Numbered from the stretch's first letter, positions 52,200-61,900 are shown. The stretch is DNA of 64,000 bases from Aromatoleum bremense (GCF_017894365.1 NZ_CP059467.1:3658001-3722000); one strand, 5' to 3'. Notes: generated from the letters alone by a model not told the origin. Numbers and translations are program-made.

Positions 52200-53382
52200 G
52201 TCGACCGGGAGGCGCGCTCGAACGCTAGTAACTTCAGCCCTCCTAATAGCCGGTGCACTATACTCGACCGAACAATTCCGACTGGTCGCGCTTGTAATTT
52301 TTGGCGTAACCACGGTGCTGATGGCAATAGCTTCATTTTCAAGTATTCGCTACGGAAAAATTGTAGTAAATCGCCCTCAGGCGGCGTTATTCGTTCTGCT
52401 AATTTTCACGATGGTCTTGTCAGCAGTCTGGAATGAGGCTTTTGATCTTGGGATGGGTGCCGTGATCATTGCCGTTTCTTGGCTCTACTTGGCTAGAGTG
52501 TTGCCATCCAAGCCGTATGATTCATTCCCTTTACTTATCAGTGTCTGGGTGACGTTCCTCTCTATCTCTGTGTTTAATGCTCTTTATCCGCTAGTCTTTC
52601 CATATAAAGGCATGTTTTACAACCCTAATTCGCTTGGTGGATTTTATGCTGCCATGAGTGCAGGGTTTTGTGTATGTATCCTTTATGGGGTGAGCGAGAG
52701 AAGGTCTATTTTTCCTCATCTCCTCGCCTTGGGATTTTGCGTGGTACTTACCTTGGTATCCAATAGTCGTATTGCATTCGCCTCCGCAGTAGCCAGTGTC
52801 ATCCTAATGGCAATAGCAATGGCTAGGGTCGGTGCAAAAAAGCGATCGAAAGGGCGGGCTAGATTGTATCTAATAGCCATCCTAGCCGTCTCTTTAATGG
52901 GGGCAGGATTTTTTTGGCAGGGTATCTATGATGTCTTTATTCAAAAATTTATAATTAAAGCGAGTGCCGGTGATATCTCTAACTCTCGATTTGATATATG
53001 GGAACAGATATTAGCAAATATAACTTTGCTGGGAAATGGAAGGGATGCGTTTGCAACGATGGATCATGCGGCGCATAGCACCTATTTCTCAATACTTGCG
53101 CAATATGGATACCTATCGGCCTTGCTTTTTGTCCTTTTGATAGGGTGGACAATTGTATTGAGCACTCGGAAGGCAGTTATGAAGTTCTACGGCGGAGCGC
53201 CTCTTATTTTTGCGATTTCATTCGCGCTGCTCTCCATCACCGAAGGAATGTTGATGAAGACTTCTATGTTTCTGTTAATGCTAGTGCTAAACTTGCCGAC
53301 GATTAAATTAACCGGCAACGTCGAGGTGGAGAACAAATCTCGAAGGTTTCAGCAAGCACAGAGAATCCTTCAGAATGTCTAA
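52186..53382 (+). CDS. O-antigen/exopolysaccharide polymerase (Wzy-like)
   Basis: A 398-residue polytopic inner-membrane protein with about 11 predicted helices and a large external loop (about 245-305) holding SNSRFDIWEQILANITLLGNG and DHAAHSTYFSILAQYG, typical of the Wzy_C/O-antigen ligase fold. It would join repeat units in the periplasm. Base composition changes sharply here to AT-rich with TTA/ATA codons, as in the next three genes, marking acquired DNA. The start at 52186 has a purine-rich AGAGAG upstream. Confidence 0.82.
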   Translation: MTVYESTGRRARTLVTSALLIAGALYSTEQFRLVALVIFGVTTVLMAIASFSSIRYGKIVVNRPQAALFVLLIFTMVLSAVWNEAFDLGMGAVIIAVSWLYLARVLPSKPYDSFPLLISVWVTFLSISVFNALYPLVFPYKGMFYNPNSLGGFYAAMSAGFCVCILYGVSERRSIFPHLLALGFCVVLTLVSNSRIAFASAVASVILMAIAMARVGAKKRSKGRARLYLIAILAVSLMGAGFFWQGIYDVFIQKFIIKASAGDISNSRFDIWEQILANITLLGNGRDAFATMDHAAHSTYFSILAQYGYLSALLFVLLIGWTIVLSTRKAVMKFYGGAPLIFAISFALLSITEGMLMKTSMFLLMLVLNLPTIKLTGNVEVENKSRRFQQAQRILQNV

Positions 53383-54490
53383 TAGACAAGTGGTTTTCGT
53401 CATAAATAGCTTGAGAGCAGGGGGCGCCGAAAGGGTTGCCTCGCTTTTGGTAAACTATATCCATAAAACAACTCCTGTGCGAGTTGAGGTGGTAACTCTA
53501 GATAGCCGCCGTTATTTTTATTCTCTTCCCGAGGGAGTAGATGTGGTATGCGTGCCCGGCTATCGTTTCTCTATTGGTATTCTTAGGCTGCCAATGATGG
53601 CGTGGCAAGCGATATGGTTAACGCTTCGGGTGTTGATTAAATATTCGAGGTCGTCGGATGTTACGCTCGTCGGGTTTCTCCATCGTGCGAACGTCGTAGC
53701 TTCGACCGCTGCTTATATCACAGGTAAGCGGGTAATCCTGTCTGAGAGATCGCTATTCTCCGCCTCATACAAGGGGATGAAGGCGCGGATAATGAAACGT
53801 ATTTTGATAGGCGCATACGCGCTGCCAAGTCGAATTATCGCGATTTCATCCGCTGCGAAAAACTCGTTGGTCAGTCAACTGAATGTGAATGCCGATCGAA
53901 TTAATACAATTAACAATCCTTCATTTATTCAGTCTCGCTATCGAACCGCAGCACCTTCCGAAATTTGTAGCTTATTATTCGTCGGTAGGTTAGTTAAGTC
54001 AAAAAACGTGGATTTTCTCCTACGAGGGCTCGCGCGTCTGAACTTTGGCTTGTCAACATATAAGTTGACCATCGTGGGAGAGGGGCCGGAACTTCAATCT
54101 CTCGTGGCTGCGGCAGAGGCTTATGGAGTGGCCGAGAGCGTAGCGTTCGCAGGGGCCAGTCATGACGTGCTGTCACACTATGAAGCTGCCGATATCTTTG
54201 TGTTTGCGTCTGACTATGAGTCTTTCGGTAATGTGTTGATTGAGGCTGCATCCACTGGTTTACCGGTGGTGACCTCCGATCAACAAGACGGGCGTCAGGA
54301 TATTTTTCCTGATGATAGCGCTGGTGCGGTTTTTTATTCGGCAGAAGACGTTTCAAGTTTTGTGAACGCGGTGTGTTATTTAAGCAACGGAGATGCTTGG
54401 CTTAAGGTGTCAGAAGCAGCCACTAGGAACGCCGAACGATTTCGACTGACGAGTATCATGTCAGAATACGTTGATGAAATACTTCGATAA
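53375..54490 (+). CDS. GT4-family glycosyltransferase
   Basis: A 371-residue GT-B fold enzyme. The N-terminal motif GGAERVASLL and the C-terminal EX7E motif (YESFGNVLIEAASTG) are both present, with VGRLVKSKNVDFLL between. It starts 8 bases before the end of the polymerase gene and is overlapped by the flippase gene, so translation is coupled. It is AT-rich like its neighbours. It likely adds one sugar of the repeat unit; donor and acceptor are not known. Confidence 0.85.
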   Translation: MSNRQVVFVINSLRAGGAERVASLLVNYIHKTTPVRVEVVTLDSRRYFYSLPEGVDVVCVPGYRFSIGILRLPMMAWQAIWLTLRVLIKYSRSSDVTLVGFLHRANVVASTAAYITGKRVILSERSLFSASYKGMKARIMKRILIGAYALPSRIIAISSAAKNSLVSQLNVNADRINTINNPSFIQSRYRTAAPSEICSLLFVGRLVKSKNVDFLLRGLARLNFGLSTYKLTIVGEGPELQSLVAAAEAYGVAESVAFAGASHDVLSHYEAADIFVFASDYESFGNVLIEAASTGLPVVTSDQQDGRQDIFPDDSAGAVFYSAEDVSSFVNAVCYLSNGDAWLKVSEAATRNAERFRLTSIMSEYVDEILR

Positions 54491-55688
54491 AGCGGTCTCG
54501 TACGCACAAGGCGTGTGGCGTGGTGGTGGGAGCATAGGTGCTGCCAAACTTGCCTTGATTGTTGTTGCAGCCGCTACCGAATTACTTTTGGTTAACCTGC
54601 TGACACCAGCTCAGAGGGGCGAAGTGTTTTATGTAAGAACAGGTGCGGATCTGGCGGGAACAGTCTTCGTCTTTGGTCTAGGGAACGCGGCGGTCTATTT
54701 TTCGAGACGGGTAGCTGAAAACTATTTGATCTTCGCCTTGCATAGTGTGTTTTTGATATTTTCTGGTCTATTAGTAGCAGGTGTGGTTATGTTGTCGACA
54801 GGGGGAAATGGCAGTTTACTGTGGACGGTTGCCCTTTCTGTCGCCTTCTCGATCTACATTTACATTCAAAGAGTATTCATCGGCTCTGGCGAGTTCGGTA
54901 AGCATAACATTGCGACGCTGGTTCCAAAGATAATAGTCCTCACTGCAGTGGCAGTTATTCTCTTATGTCAGTTAAGCGCCGGCATTGGAGTTGTTTTCGC
55001 GATTATGACTGTCGCGCATCTCGCAGTGGTTGCGCTGTTTCCGTGGCCCCAAATTTTAGCGTTTCACCGAGAGTTTCGCGGGCGCGTAGCAAAATACTAC
55101 AAAGAGGCGCTAAAGTATGGTTGGGGGACGCTCCTCCCAAATATCGCAGCCGCCCTCAAAAATAGATTTGAAGTGTTCGTGATTCAATATATTTTCGGAG
55201 ATGCAGTTCTCGGTGTTTTTGCCTTGTCTAAAAGCTTGCTCGCCCCCCTTGCAGTTGTGACAACTACAGTATCGGTACTTCTTTTGAGGCATTTTTCAAG
55301 GAACCCCGACGTACGCATAGGCAGCCGGCTGCGGTGGATGTTTATTGTTTGTATCGGCTTGGTTGCCATTGGTTTGGGTGGGTTTCAATTGGGCGAGTGG
55401 TTAAGCTGGGTGCCAAATGGGTATAAGGACGCAAAACGGTATTTTATTATATGTGGAATTGGGGCGTCTTTTCTCGCATGTTCCTCTTTGCTACAGAGTT
55501 TCCTATTCTCGCGAAATAGACCTAGGATGGTTCTTGTGTCTATTGCCGCTTCGATTATTCCATTAGCCACCATTCCGGTTGTTAATTTTTCCAATGTAGA
55601 GGCGCTTCTATGGGTTGTTCAAATCTCTTACATTGTACAGTTTTGCGTAAACTACATGCAGTATAAGAGGCTGTCAGGATGGGTTTAA
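54474..55688 (+). CDS. Polysaccharide flippase (Wzx-like)
   Basis: A 404-residue membrane protein with 12 or so helices, of the MATE/Wzx (MVF) type by its alternating hydrophobic pattern. The ATG at 54474 overlaps the end of the glycosyltransferase gene. It would move undecaprenyl-linked repeat units across the inner membrane. The next gene overlaps it by 10 bases. No single motif proves the family; the call rests on length, helices and the place between glycosyltransferase and polymerase genes. Confidence 0.78.
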   Translation: MKYFDKAVSYAQGVWRGGGSIGAAKLALIVVAAATELLLVNLLTPAQRGEVFYVRTGADLAGTVFVFGLGNAAVYFSRRVAENYLIFALHSVFLIFSGLLVAGVVMLSTGGNGSLLWTVALSVAFSIYIYIQRVFIGSGEFGKHNIATLVPKIIVLTAVAVILLCQLSAGIGVVFAIMTVAHLAVVALFPWPQILAFHREFRGRVAKYYKEALKYGWGTLLPNIAAALKNRFEVFVIQYIFGDAVLGVFALSKSLLAPLAVVTTTVSVLLLRHFSRNPDVRIGSRLRWMFIVCIGLVAIGLGGFQLGEWLSWVPNGYKDAKRYFIICGIGASFLACSSLLQSFLFSRNRPRMVLVSIAASIIPLATIPVVNFSNVEALLWVVQISYIVQFCVNYMQYKRLSGWV

Positions 55689-56218
55689 TTGAACGGGTTG
55701 TTTGGATACTTAAAAAATTAATTGCTGTAGTTGTTTTTAGATTTAGGGGAAAAATTGCGGCGAATAGATTGCTCGGTGTCAAGATAGGTAACGGCTGCTC
55801 TATATACACGCTTCTTGATGGCACTGAACCATTTTTAATCGAAATCGGCGATCGCGTAACTATTACCGAGGGGGTTGTTGTGTTAACTCATGATGGAGCT
55901 ACGCGGTTGGTTCGCAAGCCTAGCGGCAGTAGGTGCTATAGATATGGCCGAGTGATCATAGAGTCCGATGTTTTCGTAGGAGTACGTTCAATAATAATGC
56001 CTGGCGTTACAATCGGGCGCGAATCAGTTGTCGCAGCGGGCTCTGTCGTTACGGCAAGCGTGCCGCCTGGATCAGTGGTCGCCGGAGCGCCTGCACGAGT
56101 CATTTCCTCGATTCAAGCCTATCGTGAGAAGATTTGTCGTACGTGCACTGCTGGGGACGAACTGGTGCCCTACAGCACGTATCGGGATAAAGTGATAGCA
56201 ACGCTTAATAACGGTTAA
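55679..56218 (+). CDS. Left-handed beta-helix O-acyltransferase (WbbJ/maltose acetyltransferase type)
   Basis: A 179-residue hexapeptide-repeat acyltransferase. Repeats run from IGNGCSIYTLLDG to GVRSIIMPGVTIGRESVVA, and end with SVPPGSVVAGAPARVI, the hallmark of the NodL/LacA/CysE group; a catalytic His lies in VVLTHDGA. A short hydrophobic N-terminal helix precedes it. It probably acetylates a sugar of the polysaccharide. It is the last gene of the AT-rich cassette. Confidence 0.88.
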   Translation: MGLIERVVWILKKLIAVVVFRFRGKIAANRLLGVKIGNGCSIYTLLDGTEPFLIEIGDRVTITEGVVVLTHDGATRLVRKPSGSRCYRYGRVIIESDVFVGVRSIIMPGVTIGRESVVAAGSVVTASVPPGSVVAGAPARVISSIQAYREKICRTCTAGDELVPYSTYRDKVIATLNNG

Positions 56219-56328
56219 GGTGGCCACTAGAATCGCCTTTTTAAGTTATTAATTTGTCGTGACTGCAATTTCAGGAATTGAGAGTTTTAGAGATGCCCTG
56301 ATGAGGAATTGCAGTTTGTGGCCCTCTA

Positions 56329-57075
56329 TGACCGAAAACGCGCTGCACCTCGACTATAGCTTCCGCGGAATGTTTGCTTTGCGCTGGCTCGCCCGAGCGG
56401 GCGCGCCGTGGCAACTGCTGTTGACGAATGATTTTCCGCCCTGGCAGATGGTGTATCAGCAGTTTCGCCGCTGGAACGAGGCGGGCTGTTTCGAGGCGAT
56501 GGTGAGCGACATGCGTTCGATCATCCGCGTCAGCGACGGTCGCCCGGGCCAACCCAGTGCCGTGATCCTCGATGGGCGAACGCTGCAAAGCAGCTGCGAG
56601 AGCGGGCCGCGTGCCGGCTACGACGGCTACAAGCGGCGTCGGGGCAGCAAAGTGCACATGGCCGTCGATACGCTCGGGCAACTCGTTGCGCTGACCGTCA
56701 CACCGGCCAATGAACAGGAGCGCGCGCAGGTCAAGGACCTGTGCGAGGCGGTGCAGCAAGCCACGGGCGAAACGGTGAAAGTGGCGTGGGCCGACCAGGG
56801 CTACACGGGCGACGAAGCCCGCAAAGCGGCCCAGGCGGCGGGTATCGATCTTCAAATCGTCAAACTTCCCGAGGCGAAGAAGGGATTTGTCTTGCTGCCT
56901 CGGCGCTGGTCGTCGAGCGCAGTTTCGGGTGCTGTCCCGATTCAGACGACTGAGCCGGGATTTCGAGCGGATGCCGCAAGTGTTGGCCCGATTGCATTTC
57001 GTCGTCTTCTGCATCCTCATGCTGCCCAAGGCCGCGTTCTGGCTGGCCTGGAAGCAAGTTCATAACACGCTCTAA
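56329..57075 (+). pseudogene. Decayed IS5-family transposase
   Basis: An IS5-type transposase gene with the DDE context: RSFRGMFALRWLARAGAPW, Asp in VILDGRTLQSS, GYKRRRGSKVHMAVD, Asp in WADQGYTGDEARKAA and Glu in VVERSFG. Two one-base losses near 56908 (expected CTGGGTCG reads CTGGTCG) and near 56930 (expected GGGTGGCTG reads GGGTGCTG) move the frame twice, so the part from VVERSFG to the end lies in other frames. The 5' end is cut too; the DNA upstream of about 56325 is AT-rich cassette sequence. No terminal inverted repeats were found. It marks the right edge of the low-GC cassette. Confidence 0.88.
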
Positions 57076-57093
57076 CTGCAAGAGCATCGAATC

Positions 57094-58260
57094 ATGACCT
57101 TCCTCCTCATCGCCGGCTTCCCCGACTCGCTATTGCACTTCCGCGGCCCCTTGCTCGATGCCTTGCAAGCCCGCGGCCTGCAAGTGCATGTCGCTGCGCC
57201 CGACTTGGCTTCGGGCAGCTCCCTACGTCAAAACCTGGAATGCCGCGGTCTGGTGGTGCATGACATTCCCCTGCGCCGTGCGGGCATGAACCCTTTTGCC
57301 GATCTCACCACCTTGGCGCATCTGTGGCGGCTGATGCGCCGCATTCGTCCCGATCATGTGCTGGGCTACACCATCAAGCCGGTGATCTATGGTTCGCTGG
57401 CCGCATGGCTCGCGGGCGTGCCGCGCCGCTTCGCGCTGGTCACCGGCTTGGGTTATGCGTTTCAGGGGCAGGACGATGGGGGCGACCGCCGGGGCAGGCT
57501 GCGCACACTGGTGCAGGGGCTGTATGGCCTCGCGCTGGGGCGCACGCACAAGGTTTTTTTTCAGAACCCGGATGATGAGGCCCTGTTTCGTACGCGCGGG
57601 ATTCTTGCACCGCGGGCGCCGTCGTGTGTGGTGAATGGCTCGGGTGTGGATGTGGCGCAGTATGGCCGGGCGCCGCTGCCGCACACCCCGCGGTTCTTGC
57701 TGATCGCGCGCCTGCTGGGCGACAAGGGGGTGCGCGAGTATGTCGAGGCGGCGCGCCGGGTGCGCGCTCGCCATCCCGAGGCGATGTTCAGTCTGGTCGG
57801 CTGGATCGATGAAAACCCGGATGCGATCGCGCAGCAGGAGCTGGACCAGTGGGTCGGGGAGGGCACGGTCGGATTCCTGGGCCGGCTCGGCGACGTGCGC
57901 CCGGCGATTGCCGATTGCAGCGTTTATGTTTTGCCGTCCTATCGCGAAGGCACACCGCGCACCGTGCTGGAGGCCATGGCCATGGGGCGCCCCATCATCA
58001 CCACCGACGCGCCGGGTTGCCGCGAAACGGTGGTTGACGGCGACAACGGCTTTCTGGTGCCGGTCAAGGCGGTGGAGGAGCTTGCGGCGGCGATGCTGCG
58101 CTTCATCGAAGACCCTGTGTTAGTCGCCCGCATGGGTGCCAGGTCGCGGCGAATCGCCGAAGAAAAATACGATGTCCACCGGGTAAACGCGGTGATGCTC
58201 GCTGAGATGGGCATTCACGAAGGCAGCCCTAAAATGCCATCTCACACGATCGAGGGCTGA
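57094..58260 (+). CDS. GT4 glycosyltransferase, PglA/CapM-like
   Basis: A 388-residue GT-B enzyme with an N-terminal MTFLLIAGFPDSLLHFRGPL and a C-terminal EX7E motif (YREGTPRTVLEAMAMG). It resembles GT4 transferases acting on diNAcBac- or QuiNAc-linked undecaprenyl-diphosphate. With the PglC-like initiator at 61901 it could add the second sugar of the unit. GC content is back to the genome level. It stops 3 bases before the next gene. Confidence 0.87.
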   Translation: MTFLLIAGFPDSLLHFRGPLLDALQARGLQVHVAAPDLASGSSLRQNLECRGLVVHDIPLRRAGMNPFADLTTLAHLWRLMRRIRPDHVLGYTIKPVIYGSLAAWLAGVPRRFALVTGLGYAFQGQDDGGDRRGRLRTLVQGLYGLALGRTHKVFFQNPDDEALFRTRGILAPRAPSCVVNGSGVDVAQYGRAPLPHTPRFLLIARLLGDKGVREYVEAARRVRARHPEAMFSLVGWIDENPDAIAQQELDQWVGEGTVGFLGRLGDVRPAIADCSVYVLPSYREGTPRTVLEAMAMGRPIITTDAPGCRETVVDGDNGFLVPVKAVEELAAAMLRFIEDPVLVARMGARSRRIAEEKYDVHRVNAVMLAEMGIHEGSPKMPSHTIEG

Positions 58261-58263
58261 ATC

Positions 58264-59445
58264 ATGCATGTCGATGCGCTTCGGGTAGAGAACTTCCGCT
58301 GCTTTGTGCAGGAGACGTTCGAGTTCCAGTCTGGATTCAACCTGCTTGTCGGTGTCAACGGCAGCGGCAAGACCTCGCTGCTGAAAGCCGTTGCGGCTGG
58401 GTTGGCAACTCCGATCAACGGGCTGGGAAAAAGCGCACATTGGCCGCATGCCGAGGAGGCGAACGCCCGCCTTGTCCTGATCGAACTGCAGGGGCGGGTT
58501 CGGTATGAGCGGTGTTACCCCGTACGTATCGAGCTCGAAGGCGAAGTTTGCGGGTCGGCACGAAGTTGGTGGGTGGAACAACCCGGGCCGGGCAGCCAGG
58601 CAAAATTCGAACATACGGTCTTTTCTGCAATCGCGGACGAGTCCGCCCGCATCGCTCAAGGTGGACAGGGCGCTTTGCCGCTAGCGGCGTTCTATGCGGC
58701 CGAGCGGCAGTGGCGGCCGAGCGGGGTGGGCGCTGACACCGCCGTGCGGCATCAGGATTCGCGCCTGGACGCTTATGCTTCCTGGTACGACGCAGCGCTC
58801 GACATGAAGGGGCTCGAGACCTGGGTCATTGGCAAGTCGCTCGAGCGCCTGGAAACCGAGTCGGGTAGTCGGGATTTCGACAACGGCGGTGCGCTCGATG
58901 AGCTGGCGCTGGTCAACCGCGCCGTGGCGCTCGCGATACCGGGGGCGAAAGGCTTGCGCTACGACATCCGGTACCGGCGCCTGGTTCTGGACTGGCAGGA
59001 TGGCGATCCCGTCCCGTTCGAGATCCTGAGTGATGGCCAGCGAGCCTTGACCGCGCTGGTGGCCGACATCGCGCGACGCGCGTGTCTGCTCAATCCCCAA
59101 CTGGGTGCGCGTGTGCTGGACGAAACGCCTGGCGTGGTCCTGATCGACGAACTCGACATGCATTTGCATCCGGCGTGGCAACGCCGGGTTTGCGGGGTGC
59201 TGAAGACTGCGTTCCCGTGCATCCAGTTCATCGCCGCCTCGCATTCGCCGCAGATCATCGGCGAGCTCATGGCCGACGAAATTCTGCTGATGAAGGGCGG
59301 CAAGGTGGTCGGCCATCCCGAGCGGGCGCTGGGTTTGCCAAGCAGCGAAGTGCTTGCCGAAATCATGGGAACCGAACCGCAGAATGCGGAGGTCGCGGAG
59401 GCACTGCGAGGCGATTGCACAGGCGGCGCTGAAGTATGCCGATAA
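58264..59445 (+). CDS. OLD/PtuA-like AAA ATPase, partner nuclease absent
   Basis: A 393-residue ABC-type ATPase of the RecF/OLD group. Walker A is GVNGSGKTSLLKAV near 30-43; the signature region is LSDGQRALTAL, Walker B VLIDELDMHLHPAWQR, and the D-loop/switch part AASHSPQIIGEL. It resembles PtuA of Septu and retron defence systems, where an HNH nuclease (PtuB) follows; here no such gene follows. It is wedged 3 bases after the glycosyltransferase gene in an operon of sugar genes. A defence role is inferred and unproven. Confidence 0.8.
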   Translation: MHVDALRVENFRCFVQETFEFQSGFNLLVGVNGSGKTSLLKAVAAGLATPINGLGKSAHWPHAEEANARLVLIELQGRVRYERCYPVRIELEGEVCGSARSWWVEQPGPGSQAKFEHTVFSAIADESARIAQGGQGALPLAAFYAAERQWRPSGVGADTAVRHQDSRLDAYASWYDAALDMKGLETWVIGKSLERLETESGSRDFDNGGALDELALVNRAVALAIPGAKGLRYDIRYRRLVLDWQDGDPVPFEILSDGQRALTALVADIARRACLLNPQLGARVLDETPGVVLIDELDMHLHPAWQRRVCGVLKTAFPCIQFIAASHSPQIIGELMADEILLMKGGKVVGHPERALGLPSSEVLAEIMGTEPQNAEVAEALRGDCTGGAEVCR

Positions 59446-59540
59446 AGAAGAGCGCAAAGCGCGTCGGCTACGTCAGCGCCGTGTTTAGCCCTCCCGACCC
59501 GAACCATCCGAAATCCAATAATCAACGCTTCTTGTCATGA
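59436..59540 (+). CDS. Possible 34-residue ORF bridging two genes
   Basis: An open frame MPIKKSAKRVGYVSAVFSPP ending at 59540. It overlaps the ATPase end by 10 bases and the aminotransferase start by 4 bases (ATGA). No family is recognised. It may be a coupling ORF, or the stub of a lost PtuB-like partner; coding evidence is only the neat overlaps. Confidence 0.3.
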   Translation: MPIKKSAKRVGYVSAVFSPPDPNHPKSNNQRFLS

Positions 59541-60715
59541 CAGATAACGACACCCACTTTGCCGCCCTTGTCGATTTGGTTGGCACGCTGTACGGGGGCG
59601 ACCCAACGCCCTTGCATCGCCCGGTTTTCGAAGGCAACGAAAAGCAATACCTGATCGACTGCATCGACTCGAACTTCGTGTCCTCGGTGGGGGCGCGCGT
59701 GACCGAGTTCGAAGAGCGGATCGCCGGCTTTACCGGTGCACGGTTCGCGGTTGCAACGGTTAACGGCACGGCCGCGCTGCACGTCGCCCTGCAACTCGCC
59801 GGCGTGGAGCGCGGCGATGAGGTGATCAGCCAGGCGCTCACGTTCATCGCGACCTGCAATGCGCTGACTTACGCCGGTGCCCGGCCGGTCTTTATCGATG
59901 TGGACCGGGACACCCTGGGCCTGAGCCCGGGGGCGCTGAGAGCCTGGCTTGCAGCGAACGTTGCAATGCGTGACGGGCAGGCCTTCAACCGGGCTACTGG
60001 CGCGCGGATTGCGGCCTGCGTGCCGATGCACACGTTCGGCTTGCCCTGCCGCATCGAAGAGATCGTCGCGATCTGTGATGAGTACGGGATACCCGTCGTG
60101 GAAGATACCGCGGAGTCGCTCGGCAGCTACGTCGGCGAACGGCATACCGGCACCTTCGGACGGCTCGCGACGTTCAGCTTCAACGGCAACAAGATCATCA
60201 CCACCGGCGGGGGCGGGATGATCGTGACCGACGATGAGGAACTGGCCAGGCGCGCCAAGCACCTGACGACGACGGCGAAGATTCCGCATCCGTACGAGTT
60301 CGTGCACGACGAGGTCGGCTACAACTACCGGTTGCCCAACGTGAATGCCGCGCTCGGCTGCGCGCAGATGGAAAAGCTGCCCGCGATGCTGGCGATCAAG
60401 GCCGATGTGGCGCGGCGCTATGCGGCGTTTTGCGAGGAGCATGGCATCCGCTATGTCGGCGCACCGCCGGGCACGCGACCGAATTTCTGGCTGAACGCGA
60501 TCGTGCTCGACTCGCGCGCGGAACGTGATGCGCTGCTGGAATACACCAACAGCCGGGGCGTCATGACGCGGCCGATCTGGCGTTTGATGTCGTCGTTGGA
60601 GATGTTCAAGGATTGCCAGCACGATGGGCTGGAAAACTCGCGCTGGCTCGAGGATCGCGTCGTGAATCTTCCTTCCAGCGTTCCCGAAAGCGAATTCTGG
60701 AGACTCCAGCAATGA
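59537..60715 (+). CDS. DegT/DnrJ/EryC1 aminotransferase, LegC-like
   Basis: A 392-residue PLP enzyme of the sugar-aminotransferase family. The PLP-binding Lys lies in FSFNGNKIITTGGGG near residue 221, with VVEDTAESLGSY and VNGTAALHVALQL upstream. The family transfers an amino group to the 4-keto sugar made by a 4,6-dehydratase. LegC/PglE-like members make UDP-4-amino-4,6-dideoxy-GlcNAc for bacillosamine or legionaminic acid. Its stop overlaps the next start by 4 bases. Confidence 0.9.
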   Translation: MTDNDTHFAALVDLVGTLYGGDPTPLHRPVFEGNEKQYLIDCIDSNFVSSVGARVTEFEERIAGFTGARFAVATVNGTAALHVALQLAGVERGDEVISQALTFIATCNALTYAGARPVFIDVDRDTLGLSPGALRAWLAANVAMRDGQAFNRATGARIAACVPMHTFGLPCRIEEIVAICDEYGIPVVEDTAESLGSYVGERHTGTFGRLATFSFNGNKIITTGGGGMIVTDDEELARRAKHLTTTAKIPHPYEFVHDEVGYNYRLPNVNAALGCAQMEKLPAMLAIKADVARRYAAFCEEHGIRYVGAPPGTRPNFWLNAIVLDSRAERDALLEYTNSRGVMTRPIWRLMSSLEMFKDCQHDGLENSRWLEDRVVNLPSSVPESEFWRLQQ

Positions 60716-61899
60716 ATGTGCTTCAACTGATCGGGCGCGAGCGCCTGTTGTTCGATACCGACCTCGCGCGCGAGGAAAAGCGCTTGACCGAGCTGGTGAA
60801 AGGCAGCCGTTTTCTGGTGATCGGCGGGGCGGGGTCGATTGGCCAGGCGGTTACGCGCGAGATCTTCAAGCGCAGGCCGCGCGTGCTGCATGTGGTCGAC
60901 ATCAGCGAGAACAACATGGTCGAGCTGGTGCGCGACATCCGCAGCACGCTGGGCTACATCGACGGCGACTTCCGCACCTTCGCGATCGACTGCGGCGGGC
61001 GGGAGTTCGACGCCCTGATGAACGCCGGGGACGGTTACGACTATGTGCTGAACCTGTCGGCGCTCAAGCACGTGCGCAGCGAGAAGGATCCGTTCACCTT
61101 GATGCGCTTGATCGAAGTGAACGTGCTCAATACGCTCGCGACCATCGCCCAGGCGCGCAGCAAGGGGGCGCGCAAGTACTTTTGCGTGTCGACCGACAAG
61201 GCGGCCAACCCGGTGAACATGATGGGCGCGAGCAAGCGGATCATGGAGATGTTCCTGATGCGCGAGAGCCTGAGCCTGCCGATTTCGACTGCGCGCTTTG
61301 CCAACGTGGCGTTTTCCGATGGCTCCTTGCTGCACGGCTTCAACCAGCGCTTTGCCAAGCGCCAGCCGATTTCGGCGCCGAACGACGTGCGCCGCTATTT
61401 CGTCACGCCGCAGGAGTCGGGCGAGCTGTGCCTGATGTCGTGCCTGCTCGGGGACAACCGCGACATCTTCTTCCCGAAGCTGAGCGAGGCGCTGCATCTG
61501 ACGCGCTTTTCCGACATCGCGGTGCGCTACCTGGAATCGCTGGGTTACGAGCCGCACGAATGCGGCAGCGAGGACGAGGCACGCGAACGCGCCGGGGAGC
61601 TGATCGCGCAGCGCAAGTGGCCGGTGTATTTCTTCGCCAGCGACACCACCGGCGAAAAGGACTTCGAGGAGTTCTTTACCGAGCGCGAGACGCTCGACAT
61701 GGCGCGCTTCGACACCGTCGGTGTGATCAAGAACGCGGCCGAGTTCGATGGCGCCCGTCTGGACGGCTTTGTCGCCCGCATCGAGGCGATCCGCGCCCAG
61801 CTGACCTGGGACAAGGCGGAGATCGTCGCGCTCTTCAACGAGATGATCCCGGACTTCGACCACAAGGAAACCGGCCGGTATCTGGACAATAGGATGTGA
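60712..61899 (+). CDS. UDP-N-acetylglucosamine 4,6-dehydratase, LegB-like
   Basis: A 395-residue SDR of the soluble CapD/FlaA1 type. The NAD motif is FLVIGGAGSIGQAV near 33-46; the active-site Lys appears in NPVNMMGASKRIME, where Met stands in the Tyr place, as in this subfamily. LegB-like dehydratases form UDP-2-acetamido-2,6-dideoxy-4-ketohexose. It is coupled to the LegC-like gene before it. The sugar-1-phosphate transferase follows with 1 base between. Confidence 0.9.
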   Translation: MNVLQLIGRERLLFDTDLAREEKRLTELVKGSRFLVIGGAGSIGQAVTREIFKRRPRVLHVVDISENNMVELVRDIRSTLGYIDGDFRTFAIDCGGREFDALMNAGDGYDYVLNLSALKHVRSEKDPFTLMRLIEVNVLNTLATIAQARSKGARKYFCVSTDKAANPVNMMGASKRIMEMFLMRESLSLPISTARFANVAFSDGSLLHGFNQRFAKRQPISAPNDVRRYFVTPQESGELCLMSCLLGDNRDIFFPKLSEALHLTRFSDIAVRYLESLGYEPHECGSEDEARERAGELIAQRKWPVYFFASDTTGEKDFEEFFTERETLDMARFDTVGVIKNAAEFDGARLDGFVARIEAIRAQLTWDKAEIVALFNEMIPDFDHKETGRYLDNRM

Positions 61900-61900
61900 C

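Noticed and set aside
56259..57065. Intact IS element around the IS5-type transposase
   Set aside because: Two one-base losses break the frame, the left end is missing, and no terminal inverted repeats or target duplication were found.
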